9,964 bases of DNA from an uncultured Eubacteriales bacterium (lineage in GTDB: Bacteria; Bacillota_A; Clostridia; Lachnospirales; Lachnospiraceae), in assembly GCA_902803345.1 (NCBI GenBank), contig CADCPV010000454.1, positions 1 through 9,964 of the forward strand, written 5' to 3'. The notes under the pieces are model-generated. The model worked only from the letters and a program-made list of their open reading frames with translations. It was not told the DNA's origin and did no database searches. This document shows, piece after piece, positions 1 through 8,117 of the stretch (positions are counted from its first letter, which is position 1; each line of letters begins with the position of its first letter). Made by a program: the position numbers and the translations under genes.

Positions 1-9
1 AGATAATCT

Positions 10-1689
10 ATGATTTCCATTCAGGGCAAAGGCGTATCGAACGGCGTAGCCGTCGGCCCTTTATATTTTTACCGGCGTGCAGAGAGCAGCATTTCGCGTT
101 ACCAGATCGACAACCCGGAAGCAGAGTGGGCACGCTTCAAGGCCGCTCAGGAGAAAGCCATTGAGGAACTCGGTGAGCTGGCGGAGAAGGCCAGGGAGGA
201 AGCCGGCGATGAAGCGGCGATGCTCTTTGAGACGCATCAGATGATGGCGGAGGACCTCGACTATGAAGAGTCGATTCAGGGTCTGATCCAGGACGATCTT
301 CTGAATGCGGAAGCAGCCGTCAGCGATACGGCAGACAGTTTTGCGGAAATGTTTGCCAACATGGATGACGCCTATTTCCAGGCACGTGCTGCGGATGTGC
401 GGGACGTGTCCTCGCGAATTATCCGAATTCTTTCCGGCGCCGCGCAGGGCGGGATTGATTCCCCGGTTCCGGTGGTTTTAGCGTCGGATGATCTCGCGCC
501 GAGTGAGACTGTGCAGCTTGACAAGAGCAAAATCCTCGGTTTTGTAACCGAAGGCGGTTCCGGATCCTCGCATACCGCGATTCTTGCGCGCACCATGGGG
601 ATTCCGGCGATCATCGGCGTCGGCGACCAGCTGAAGCCGGAGTACGAAGGCAGGGAAGTGATCATCGACGGCGCGACCGGAAATGTGGTGCTGGATGCGG
701 ACGAGCTGACCCGGGCTGTGCTGATGAAAAAATTAGAAGAGCAGAAAAAGGCACAGGAGATGCTGGAGAAGCTCAAAGGCCTTCCGAATGAGACGAAGGA
801 CGGGCAGAAGATCAAGATTTTCTGCAATATCGGATCCCCCGATGACGTGCCCTCCGTTCTTCAGAATGACGCCGGCGGTGTCGGACTGTTCCGTTCGGAG
901 TTCCTGTATCTGAACTGCGACGACTATCCGACCGAGGATTACCAGTTTGAAGCCTATAAGAAGGCGCTTTCCGACATGGGCGGGAAGGAAGTCGTTATCC
1001 GGACGCTGGATATCGGCGCCGACAAACAGATCGACTACTTCGAACTGCCGAAGGAAGAGAACCCGGCACTCGGAAACCGGGCGCTTCGGATCTGCCTGAA
1101 CCGGCCTGAGATTTTCCGGACCCAGCTTCGGGCACTGTTCCGCGCATCCGTATTCGGAAAACTGGGCATTATGTTCCCGATGGTGACATCCGTCTGGGAA
1201 GTCCGGGAAGCGAAGAAAATGTGCGATCGCGTCCGGGAAGAACTCCGCTCAGAGGGGATTCCCTACAGTGATGATGTCGAGATCGGTATCATGATTGAGA
1301 CGCCTGCTGCGGCAGTCATGAGCGACCGGCTGGCGAAGGAAGTGGATTTCTTCTCCTGCGGCACGAATGACCTGACACAGTATACGCTGGCCTGCGACCG
1401 ACAGAACGCGGACCTCGGCCGTTTCTACGATCCGCATCATCCGGCAATGCTGCGGCTTCTCAAGATGGTCTGCGACAATGCGCACAAGAACGGCGTCTGG
1501 GTCGGTATCTGCGGAGAGCTCGGCGCAGACCTGGCTTTGACCGAGACCTTCCTTTCGATCGGAATCGATGAGCTGTCCGTTTCTCCGAGAGCGGTGCTCC
1601 CGCTTCGTGAGAAGGTCCGTTCCGTCAATGTTTCCGCGATCCGGGAGAAGGTGATTGCGGATCTGATGAGTGACGAAAACGCCCTCTGA
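10..1689 (+). CDS. ptsI: PTS enzyme I (phosphoenolpyruvate-protein phosphotransferase)
   Basis: Enzyme I takes phosphate from phosphoenolpyruvate onto a histidine and passes it to HPr, the first cytoplasmic step of PTS sugar uptake. The protein has 559 residues, close to the usual 570 or so. The phosphohistidine loop reads GGSGSSHTAILAR with His188. The C-terminal PEP-binding barrel shows GLFRSEFLY (Arg295), ENPALGNRALR, IMIETPAA (Glu430), GTNDLTQYTLACDR (Asp454, probably a Mg ligand together with Glu430) and the catalytic cysteine in GICGELGAD (Cys501). The start MISIQGKGVSNGVAVG fits the family N-terminus. Any ribosome binding site lies before the window. A TAA at 4-6, preceded by AGA, could be the end of an upstream gene such as ptsH, but too little is present to say. 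The loop has one residue more than the common GGRTSHTAI form, and SCGTNDL replaces the usual SIGTNDL. All key catalytic residues are kept, so I expect an active enzyme. Confidence 0.97.
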   Translation: MISIQGKGVSNGVAVGPLYFYRRAESSISRYQIDNPEAEWARFKAAQEKAIEELGELAEKAREEAGDEAAMLFETHQMMAEDLDYEESIQGLIQDDLLNAEAAVSDTADSFAEMFANMDDAYFQARAADVRDVSSRIIRILSGAAQGGIDSPVPVVLASDDLAPSETVQLDKSKILGFVTEGGSGSSHTAILARTMGIPAIIGVGDQLKPEYEGREVIIDGATGNVVLDADELTRAVLMKKLEEQKKAQEMLEKLKGLPNETKDGQKIKIFCNIGSPDDVPSVLQNDAGGVGLFRSEFLYLNCDDYPTEDYQFEAYKKALSDMGGKEVVIRTLDIGADKQIDYFELPKEENPALGNRALRICLNRPEIFRTQLRALFRASVFGKLGIMFPMVTSVWEVREAKKMCDRVREELRSEGIPYSDDVEIGIMIETPAAAVMSDRLAKEVDFFSCGTNDLTQYTLACDRQNADLGRFYDPHHPAMLRLLKMVCDNAHKNGVWVGICGELGADLALTETFLSIGIDELSVSPRAVLPLREKVRSVNVSAIREKVIADLMSDENAL

Positions 1690-1725
1690 TCCCGACAATT
1701 CAGCTGAAATCGCATGAACGCGGAG

Positions 1726-1755
1726 TTGATATGCTCGGACAGGGACAGTTATAAG
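1726..1755 (+). promoter_or_regulatory. Possible promoter just before the ptsI terminator hairpin (weak)
   Basis: TTGATA at 1726-1731 and TATAAG at 1750-1755 each match the sigma-A consensus at five of six positions and are 18 bases apart. A transcript would start near 1762, inside the left arm of the 1759-1800 hairpin. That makes either a chance match or a second start for the 1938 gene plausible. Confidence 0.25.
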
Positions 1756-1758
1756 AAC

Positions 1759-1800
1759 AAGGCCCTTCCCGATACTGGAATCAGTACCGGGAGGGGCCTT
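1759..1800 (+). terminator. Hairpin terminator after ptsI, possibly bidirectional
   Basis: Bases 1759-1771 pair with 1788-1800 (13 pairs, one of them G-U). After a single A/C mismatch, 1773-1777 pair with 1782-1786 around a GAAT loop. It lies 70 bases after the ptsI stop and before the next promoter, as expected for an intrinsic terminator. The + strand T-tract is short (about three Ts before CCC). The flank at 1751-1760 is A-rich, so on the other strand the hairpin is followed by a T-richer run. The structure is certain, its role as terminator less so. Confidence 0.65.
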
Positions 1801-1860
1801 TCCCTGTGACAGGCGCATGGCCGGGACGGTTCCGTTTCGGGAACAGCAATTAAGAAGTGC

Positions 1861-1890
1861 TTTACAGAAAACCACTGGATGTGGTATGAT
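1861..1890 (+). promoter_or_regulatory. Sigma-A-type extended -10 promoter for the 1938 gene
   Basis: The -35 box TTTACA (1861-1866) and the -10 box TATGAT (1885-1890) are 18 bases apart, and each matches consensus at five of six positions. TGG directly before the -10 box gives the TGn extension. Transcription would start near 1897, leaving a leader of about 40 bases before the ATG at 1938. It follows the ptsI terminator and probably drives the 1938 gene and the two genes after it. Confidence 0.7.
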
Positions 1891-1937
1891 AAAAAAGCGG
1901 TTGTATCTGTATGTTGTGAAAAGAGAGGACAGAAAAG

Positions 1938-2981
1938 ATGGCGGAAGAGACAAACGTCGTGGAAACAGGCGAAAAAAATATCCTTTCCTTCCTGGACAAG
2001 GTATCCGTGAATTACAGTTCGATTGTAAAGGCAATCAATGAGGAACTGGCGGAAGTACGGCTGGATGCGGAGAAGCGGGCGATGCTCGCCCAGGACCTGG
2101 GGGTTTCCGCGGATGTCGCGAACCACTGGGAGACTGTGAATGACGTCGTGAAGCATTTTGATTTGTCGCATCTTGCGAAAAAGCATCCGGATGCGGCGAA
2201 AAGCCTTGCCGTCAATATCTTCCTCGGTGTCGGAACCGCCTGCCCGGCGCTTCTGTCGGTCGCAGCAGTCCTGAAAGTGATCCCGGCCGATGTACTTGCG
2301 AAGCTGAACGGCTGGACACTCGCGGCTTCTCCGGATCACCTGGCGCATCTCTTTATTGAGCGGAGAGCGGAAAAGAAGCGGGAACTGACGCGGGATTATT
2401 TTGTGGATGAAGCTGCGCCGCCGGATATGAAGAAGCTGGTGGTAGTCTGTGAGGATGATGAGCTTTATTCACAGGTGCTCGCCTTTGTGAATGCCTACAA
2501 CGCGACACCGGACATCGCGGTTTTCGGGAAGAAGATCCAGATCGCGCGCTGGACGGAAGAAAAGTGGGCCTACCGCATGAAGCGGGGCATGATCGATTAC
2601 CGGATCCTTCTCGTGGGGAAGGTCAAAGGAACGAAGAAACTCCGCGAAATGATGAATATCAAGGCCTCGGAGTACGGTGTGCGCTGCGGCTATCTTGGCA
2701 ACATTGTCTGCATTGAGACGGATCCATCTGCGCTCTCGAAGAAAGCCGTCTACCAGGATTTCCTTTCGAAGCTTTCGGAGCTTCCGGTACCGGAATACCA
2801 GAAGCAGGACCAGCGCATGAAGATGAATTTCGGGACAGGCGTGAAGATCGCGTTCGCGACGCCGCTTCTCGCGAAGGATGTTTTCGACCAGCGGAGAGAT
2901 ATCGAGAAACAGCAGCTTCTGTACGGCGTCACCCAGTTCTGCTACTACGGTCTCGAGGAACTGATGGCCGGTCCGACGTAA
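1938..2981 (+). CDS. Unrecognised 347-residue protein with a hydrophobic segment and an alpha/beta domain
   Basis: I do not recognise this family. The ATG at 1938 follows a GAGAGG ribosome binding site (1923-1928) and a good promoter, so it is very likely expressed. Residues 1-85 look helical and charged. Residues 88-115 form a hydrophobic, glycine/alanine-rich stretch (SLAVNIFLGVGTACPALLS) that could be a membrane or buried helix. Residues 164-285 alternate predicted strands and helices: KKLVVVC, a helix, IAVFGKKIQIARW, a helix, DYRILLVGKV, a helix, then GNIVCIE. This suggests a Rossmann- or flavodoxin-like fold. The C-terminus (295-347) has another hydrophobic strand (GVKIAFATPLLA). No signal peptide, metal-binding cluster or catalytic motif is evident. 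It precedes the oligoendopeptidase gene by 84 bases, probably in the same transcript, but that does not identify its job. Codon use looks like its neighbours. Confidence 0.85.
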   Translation: MAEETNVVETGEKNILSFLDKVSVNYSSIVKAINEELAEVRLDAEKRAMLAQDLGVSADVANHWETVNDVVKHFDLSHLAKKHPDAAKSLAVNIFLGVGTACPALLSVAAVLKVIPADVLAKLNGWTLAASPDHLAHLFIERRAEKKRELTRDYFVDEAAPPDMKKLVVVCEDDELYSQVLAFVNAYNATPDIAVFGKKIQIARWTEEKWAYRMKRGMIDYRILLVGKVKGTKKLREMMNIKASEYGVRCGYLGNIVCIETDPSALSKKAVYQDFLSKLSELPVPEYQKQDQRMKMNFGTGVKIAFATPLLAKDVFDQRRDIEKQQLLYGVTQFCYYGLEELMAGPT

Positions 2982-3065
2982 GGGGAAAAAGTGTCATTCC
3001 GACCGGGAAAAGCGCATGGAGGAAACCCCTCCGGGTACAGAATTTTTGACAGGGAGTTCAGATAG

Positions 3066-4739
3066 ATGAAATTCAGTGAAATGCCCTATGAAAGGGTCAA
3101 TGTTGCAGAAACAAAAGCAAAAATCGAGGAGCTGATCCGAAGAATTGCGGAAGCGAAGAGCGGGGAAGAGCTGTTCTCGATTCATCAGGAATATACGAAA
3201 AACAGGGAGGAGCTTTTCTCCAATATCACGATCGCCCAGATCCGGCATTCGATCGATACGACGGACGAATTCTATGAGAAGGAAAACGACTTCTACGACG
3301 AAAATCTGCCGCTTCTCACAGATGCGGACATGTCCTATAAAAATGCGCTGTATGAATCCCCGTACAGGGACGATATGGCGAAAATAACCGGCCTCGTGAT
3401 GTTCAAAAACATCGAGATTGCACGGAAAGCCTTTGATCCGAAGCTGATCCCCTTCATGCAGGAGGAGAATGCGCTTTCGAGCCGCTATTCGAAGCTGATT
3501 GCGACTGCGAAGATCGATTTCAACGGCGAGACCTGCAACCTGACGAAGATGCGCGTCTACCAGACTTCAAACGACCGCGCAGTCCGGAAAGCAGCCTGGA
3601 AGGCTGTCAGCGGCTGGTTTCTGAGCGTGACGGATGAGATCGACGAGATTTATGACCGGATGGTCAAAGTCAGGACCGATATGGCGCATGCGATGGGCTA
3701 TGAGAACTATATCGAGCTCGGCTACTACCGGATGAACCGGAACGATTACGGCCGTGAGATGGTGGAGAATTTCCGCAGTCAGGTGAAGGAATCCTTTGTG
3801 CCTTTCGTATCTGAACTGAACGAAAAGCGCAGAGTCCGGATGGGCCTTGACGCGCTGAAATACTACGACGGCGGCATGTATTTTGCAGAAGGGAATCCGA
3901 AGCCGCAGGGAACGCCGCAGGAGATTCTTGAGGCCGGCCAGAAGATGTACCATGACCTTGCGCCGGAAACCGGCGAGTTCATGGACTTCATGATGGAGAA
4001 CGAGCTTTTCGACGTTTTAGGGCGTCCGACCAAGGAACAGGGCGGCTACATGACCTATATCCCGAAGTACAAATCTCCCTTTGTCTTTGCGAATTTCAAC
4101 GGCACTTCTGCCGATGTCGACGTGATCACGCATGAGTGCGGACACGCTTTCCAGGGCTTTTTGGTCCGGGATTACGAAATCGCGGAACACATGGATATCA
4201 CGATGGAAACCGCGGAAATCCATTCGATGTCGATGGAGTACTTCACCTATGACTACATGGACCGCTTCTTCGGGGAACGCGCTTCGGACTACCGGACGAT
4301 GCATTTTGAGGACGCCTGCGCCTTCCTGCCCTATGGCTGCATGGTCGACGAGTTCCAGCATATCGTTTACGCAAAACCGGAGATGACGCCGGCAGAGCGG
4401 AAGGCTGTCTGGAAGGAACTGGAGAAGGCATACCGGCCGGAGATGGACTTTGACGGGGATCCCTTCTTCGGCGAAGGCGGCTGGTGGCAGCGGCAGGGAC
4501 ATATTTTCGGCGCGCCGTTCTATTACATCGATTATGTGCTGGCCTCGGTCTGCGCGATGCAGTACAAGGTGAAAATGGACGAGGACTACAAGGCCGCCTG
4601 GGAATCCTATCTTGCGCTGTGCCGGCTCTCGGCAAAAAAATTCTACCGGGAGGAGCTTCGGGAAGTCGGGCTTGATATTCCCTTTGAACAGGGAACAATC
4701 GGAAAGCTCGTTGAAAACCTGAAGAAAAAGGTGCTGTGA
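3066..4739 (+). CDS. M3 family oligoendopeptidase (PepF-like zinc metallopeptidase)
   Basis: This is a cytoplasmic zinc peptidase of the M3B (PepF) group, which cuts short peptides during peptide recycling. The 557 residues match the shorter M3 oligoendopeptidases of Clostridia. The zinc motif is HECGH (His356, Glu357, His360). The third ligand should be Glu384 in AEIHSMSMEYF, 28 residues after the first histidine, as expected by alignment with thimet oligopeptidase. The substrate-binding segment GGYMTYIPKYKSPFVFANFN precedes the zinc site. HIFGAPFYYIDY (His479 to Tyr490) supplies the conserved His and Tyr residues near the active site. There is no signal peptide. The start is set by AGGGAG (3051-3056), nine bases before the ATG. 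The stop directly abuts the prfC start. I withhold the symbol pepF because M3 subtypes cannot be separated with certainty by eye. Confidence 0.95.
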   Translation: MKFSEMPYERVNVAETKAKIEELIRRIAEAKSGEELFSIHQEYTKNREELFSNITIAQIRHSIDTTDEFYEKENDFYDENLPLLTDADMSYKNALYESPYRDDMAKITGLVMFKNIEIARKAFDPKLIPFMQEENALSSRYSKLIATAKIDFNGETCNLTKMRVYQTSNDRAVRKAAWKAVSGWFLSVTDEIDEIYDRMVKVRTDMAHAMGYENYIELGYYRMNRNDYGREMVENFRSQVKESFVPFVSELNEKRRVRMGLDALKYYDGGMYFAEGNPKPQGTPQEILEAGQKMYHDLAPETGEFMDFMMENELFDVLGRPTKEQGGYMTYIPKYKSPFVFANFNGTSADVDVITHECGHAFQGFLVRDYEIAEHMDITMETAEIHSMSMEYFTYDYMDRFFGERASDYRTMHFEDACAFLPYGCMVDEFQHIVYAKPEMTPAERKAVWKELEKAYRPEMDFDGDPFFGEGGWWQRQGHIFGAPFYYIDYVLASVCAMQYKVKMDEDYKAAWESYLALCRLSAKKFYREELREVGLDIPFEQGTIGKLVENLKKKVL

Positions 4740-6326
4740 ATGGGTAAATACGACAGTGAAATCAAACGCCGCCGGACATTCGCGATCATCAGCCACCCGG
4801 ACGCCGGCAAAACGACCCTGACGGAGAAATTTCTTCTGTACGGCGGCGCAATCAATACCGCGGGATCCGTCAAGGCGAGAAAAACCGCGAAACATGCCGT
4901 GTCGGACTGGATGGAGATCGAAAAGCAGAGAGGAATCTCGGTTACAAGTTCCGTCCTGCAGTTCGAATACGAAGGCTATTGCATCAATATCCTCGATACG
5001 CCGGGACACCAGGACTTCTCGGAAGACACCTACCGGACACTGATGGCGGCAGACTCTGCGGTCATGGTGATCGACGGCGCAAAGGGCGTGGAGCCGCAGA
5101 CGATTAAGCTTTTCAAGGTCTGCGTGATGCGGCACATCCCGATCTTTACTTTCATCAACAAGATGGACCGGGAGATCAACGATCCCTTTGAACTGATGGA
5201 CGAGATCGAATCAGTGCTCGGAATCCGGACCTGTCCGATCACCTGGCCGATCGGTTCCGGAAAATCCTTCCAGGGCGTATACGACCGGACAACGAATCGG
5301 ATCACGAAGTTTACGGCCGCACAGAGCGGTCAGCATGTGCTGGAGACAGAAGAGGTCCCGATGGAGGAAGCTGCTTCCGTAATCGGTGACGCCGCATCCG
5401 AAAAGTTAGCGGAGGATCTGGAACTTCTGGACGGCGCCTGTGACGAATTTGACCAGGAGCGGGTGACAAACGGACTCCTGAGCCCGGTCTTTTTCGGGTC
5501 GGCGCTCACGAATTTCGGCGTGCAGAACTTTTTGGAGCATTTCCTCCGGATGACTTACGAGCCGCTGTCCCGCGAGAGTTCCGAAGGCGTGATCTCGCCT
5601 TATGACGACCAGTTCTCGGCCTTTGTCTTCAAGATTCAGGCCAATATGAACAAGGCTCACCGCGACCGGATCGCCTTCATGCGCATCGTTTCCGGCAAAT
5701 TTGAGGCCGGGATGGAAGTGTATCACATGCAGGGCGAACGGAACCTTCGGCTCACGCAGCCCCAGCAGATGATGGCAGAGGAGCGGAAGATCGTCGAGGA
5801 GGCTTACGCCGGCGATATCATCGGCATTTTCGACCCGGGCATTTTCCACATCGGCGATACGATCCTCGGGCCCGGAAAACGCTTTGAATACGGCCATATC
5901 CCGACTTTTGCACCGGATCATTTTGCCCGGGTGCGCCAGGTCGATACGATGAAGCGGAAACAGTTTACGAAGGGCATCACGCAGATCGCATTAGAGGGCG
6001 CAGTGCAGATTTTCAAGGAAATGAATGCCGGCATGGAAGAGATCATCGTCGGCGCGGTCGGTGTGCTGCAGTTCGACGTGCTGAAATTCCGCCTCGAGAA
6101 TGAATACCATGTGGAGATCGGCCTTGAGCAGCTTCCCTACGAATACATCCGCTGGATCACGAACCCGCATGAAATCGACGTCGCAAGGATCCAGGGCACC
6201 TCTGATATGAAGCGCATCACGGATCTTCATGACAACCCGCTTCTTCTGTTTATCAACAGCTGGTCCGTCGGCATGGTTCAGGACCGGAACCCGAAGCTTA
6301 AGATGTCAGAATTTGGAAACATGTAA
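4740..6326 (+). CDS. prfC: Peptide chain release factor 3 (RF3 GTPase)
   Basis: RF3 is a ribosome-bound GTPase that recycles RF1 and RF2 after peptide release. The 528 residues match the standard length (E. coli RF3 has 529). The G domain shows the P-loop SHPDAGKT (18-25), the RF3-type switch I region QRGISVTSSV, DTPGH (86-90) and NKMD (140-143). The segment after switch I and the C-terminal region ending in KLKMSEFGNM are RF3-like rather than EF-G-like. The protein is too short for EF-G or a tetracycline-resistance ribosomal protection protein. The ATG follows the oligoendopeptidase TGA with no gap (TGAATG), and the only ribosome binding site is AAGGTG (4728-4733) inside the upstream gene. 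Translation is therefore probably coupled to that gene. Confidence 0.96.
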   Translation: MGKYDSEIKRRRTFAIISHPDAGKTTLTEKFLLYGGAINTAGSVKARKTAKHAVSDWMEIEKQRGISVTSSVLQFEYEGYCINILDTPGHQDFSEDTYRTLMAADSAVMVIDGAKGVEPQTIKLFKVCVMRHIPIFTFINKMDREINDPFELMDEIESVLGIRTCPITWPIGSGKSFQGVYDRTTNRITKFTAAQSGQHVLETEEVPMEEAASVIGDAASEKLAEDLELLDGACDEFDQERVTNGLLSPVFFGSALTNFGVQNFLEHFLRMTYEPLSRESSEGVISPYDDQFSAFVFKIQANMNKAHRDRIAFMRIVSGKFEAGMEVYHMQGERNLRLTQPQQMMAEERKIVEEAYAGDIIGIFDPGIFHIGDTILGPGKRFEYGHIPTFAPDHFARVRQVDTMKRKQFTKGITQIALEGAVQIFKEMNAGMEEIIVGAVGVLQFDVLKFRLENEYHVEIGLEQLPYEYIRWITNPHEIDVARIQGTSDMKRITDLHDNPLLLFINSWSVGMVQDRNPKLKMSEFGNM

Positions 6327-6338
6327 TGCGAATGTTTG

Positions 6339-6376
6339 CCCGGATCGCGGGAGTACGCAGTACGAAGCAATCCGGG
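6339..6376 (+). other. Stem-loop in the prfC to zinc-ribbon spacer
   Basis: Bases 6339-6345 (CCCGGAT) pair perfectly with 6370-6376 (ATCCGGG). Inside the loop, GTAC at 6353-6356 can pair with GTAC at 6360-6363. No T-tract follows, so it is not a standard terminator. It could be a processing site, a weak attenuator or chance. I see no convincing promoter in this 78-base spacer, so whether a new transcript begins here is open. Confidence 0.35.
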
Positions 6377-6404
6377 GGATCATAGTATATGAAGGAGATA
6401 GTCT

Positions 6405-8117
6405 ATGATCAAATGCCTTGGCTGCGGATCGAGCCTTCAGTTCGACCCGGCCACCCAGCTTCTCAAATGCCCGCACTGCGGACGGACGGAGGATGTCGCG
6501 AATTTCACCGACAGCTATCCGCATTATGTAGAGGCGGAACAGGATCCCTATAATCCGAATCTGACGCATCAGGTCAAGACCTACGATGCGCTTCTCTACA
6601 GCTGTCCGAACTGCGGGGCGGAAATAGTCGCGACGGATGAAACCGCAAGCACCTTCTGCAGCTTCTGCGGAGACTCTGTCGTACTGCGGCCGCGCCTCAT
6701 GCGGCAGAAGTATCCGGCCTACATCATTCCGTTCAGCAAGACGAAGGAGGACTGCGCCGAAGCCTACAGGAAGAAACTCCGCGGTGCAATCTTCGCGCCT
6801 TCCCGCATGAAACAGGAGAGCGAAATCGACAAGTTCCGCGGAATCTACATGCCGTACTGGACCTACGAATTTGCCAAGAACCGGAATATTTCCCTGGAAG
6901 GAACCAAGAGCCACCGCAGAGGGGACTACGTTTATACCGACCATTACAATCTCAGCAAAATGGTTCATGCGGGCTATGAGGGCGCGTCGTACGATGCGGC
7001 ATCCACCTTCAATGATACGCTGTCGGAAGCCATTTCGCCGTTTGACGTGACCGGTGCGAAGGAGTTTACGCCTGCCTACCTTTCCGGCTTTTATGCGGAT
7101 GTCGGCGATGTGGACCAGAACATCTACGAGGCGGACGCGAAGGGATCGGCGGAGAACTACTACCGCAGCAACCTCTTTCAGGATCCGGTTTTCAACAACT
7201 ATACAATCAACGAGAATACGCTGAAAAACCAGCTCGATCCGGAGCCGCGGCCCGAGAAGATGGGCTACTTCCCGGTCTGGTTTTTAGCCATACGTTCCAG
7301 AAACAACAAGCGCGTAAGCTATGCGGTTGTAAACGGACAGACGGGAAAGGTTGCGGCGGATCTGCCGGTTTCCTTCCTGAAATATCTCATCGGGTCGCTG
7401 ATTGTCGCGGTTCCATTGTTCCTCATTCTGAACTTCTTCTTCACGCTGACGCCGGTGAAGGCACTGCTGGTATCCGCTTTCCTTGCGCTTGTCAGCATGA
7501 TTATTGTGAATGCACAGCTGAACCGGACCTATACGCGGGAGCATGACCTCGACGACCGGGGGCTGCAGTCTATCCGAAAGAAAGAGGAAGCGGAACGGAT
7601 CGCCCGGGAAGCCGCGGAAGCGCGTGCGGCAGGGCAGGTTCCGCAGGCCGAAAAAGCGGCGAAACCGAAAGAGAAAAAGAAGGGCGGCGGATTTAAAACT
7701 TTCTCCGTTACCCTGGTTGTCATTGCCCTCATCATTGTCGGCGTTGTTGTTCTGGAATATGCCCCCTGGATCCTGGACGGCGGCATCTTCCTGGGCCTTT
7801 TGGCTTTCGGCATCATTTTCCTGATCTCCATCATTGTTGCAGCGGGCAATAAAAAGGGAAAATCAAATGCGAGACGGAAAACAGAGGTCTCAAAGGCACC
7901 GATGAAAGAGAAAATCCTGACGATGCTGAAGCCGGTCATCGGTATTATCGGAGCACTCGTGACCTGGATCATCAACCCGGTGCAGGATATTTACTATTAT
8001 ATCGCTGCGACAGCCATCATGGCGCTGATTGTCTGGTCGTTTTACGATATCGTGCGCCAGCACAACCGCCAGACGATGCGGCCCCTGCCGCAGTTTGCAA
8101 AGAGAGGAGGCAAGTGA
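6405..8117 (+). CDS. Double zinc-ribbon multi-pass membrane protein (YdjG-like)
   Basis: The 570-residue protein starts with two zinc ribbons: CLGC and CPHC (Cys4, 7, 22, 25), then CPNC and CSFC (Cys67, 70, 85, 88). A soluble region follows, ending in YFPVWFLAIRS and VVNGQTGKVAADLPV (288-322), a block I recall from zinc-ribbon membrane proteins of Firmicutes. About six hydrophobic helices come next (near 326-346, 350-370, 431-451, 460-480, 508-523 and 529-549). A charged, probably coiled-coil stretch (375-428) separates the second and third. No signal peptide is present, so the ribbons are likely cytoplasmic. Such proteins are often misnamed PriA or TFIIB-like because of the ribbon alone. Pairing with the TPM gene just downstream resembles B. 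subtilis YdjG-YdjH, which are linked to PspA recruitment; that parallel is inference. AAGGAG (6392-6397), seven bases before the ATG, fixes the start. Confidence 0.88.
   Translation: MIKCLGCGSSLQFDPATQLLKCPHCGRTEDVANFTDSYPHYVEAEQDPYNPNLTHQVKTYDALLYSCPNCGAEIVATDETASTFCSFCGDSVVLRPRLMRQKYPAYIIPFSKTKEDCAEAYRKKLRGAIFAPSRMKQESEIDKFRGIYMPYWTYEFAKNRNISLEGTKSHRRGDYVYTDHYNLSKMVHAGYEGASYDAASTFNDTLSEAISPFDVTGAKEFTPAYLSGFYADVGDVDQNIYEADAKGSAENYYRSNLFQDPVFNNYTINENTLKNQLDPEPRPEKMGYFPVWFLAIRSRNNKRVSYAVVNGQTGKVAADLPVSFLKYLIGSLIVAVPLFLILNFFFTLTPVKALLVSAFLALVSMIIVNAQLNRTYTREHDLDDRGLQSIRKKEEAERIAREAAEARAAGQVPQAEKAAKPKEKKKGGGFKTFSVTLVVIALIIVGVVVLEYAPWILDGGIFLGLLAFGIIFLISIIVAAGNKKGKSNARRKTEVSKAPMKEKILTMLKPVIGIIGALVTWIINPVQDIYYYIAATAIMALIVWSFYDIVRQHNRQTMRPLPQFAKRGGK
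8105..8110 (+). promoter_or_regulatory. Ribosome binding site AGGAGG that decides the TPM gene start
   Basis: This perfect Shine-Dalgarno sequence lies three bases from GTG 8114, six from ATG 8117 and nine from ATG 8120. GTG is too close. Either ATG works, and 8117 overlaps the upstream TGA by one base in a typical coupled junction. Confidence 0.8.

Noticed and set aside
1..9. End of an upstream gene (AGA TAA) such as ptsH
   Set aside because: Two codons cannot identify a gene; ptsH is expected from usual gene order only.
1249..2034. - strand open frame of 261 codons over the ptsI end
   Set aside because: It is antisense to the conserved enzyme I C-terminus and passes through the terminator hairpin and promoter; no recognisable protein.
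3018..3047. Possible terminator between the 1938 gene and the oligoendopeptidase gene
   Set aside because: The stem is only five pairs (GGAGG with CCTCC) and the TTTTT run is about ten bases away, too far for an intrinsic terminator.
3046..3051. TTGACA consensus -35 before the oligoendopeptidase gene
   Set aside because: A -10 box would fall at about 3069, inside the coding sequence, where the bases (AAATTC) do not match; it also touches the ribosome binding site.
4017..5135. Long open frame on the - strand (372 codons)
   Set aside because: It lies opposite conserved oligoendopeptidase and prfC sequence, crosses their junction, shows no family motif and is rich in His/Arg as expected of an antisense shadow in GC-leaning DNA.
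6405..6680. Reading the zinc-ribbon gene as PriA or a TFIIB-like factor
   Set aside because: Only the cysteine ribbons support that name; there is no helicase motif and the rest is a multi-pass membrane protein.
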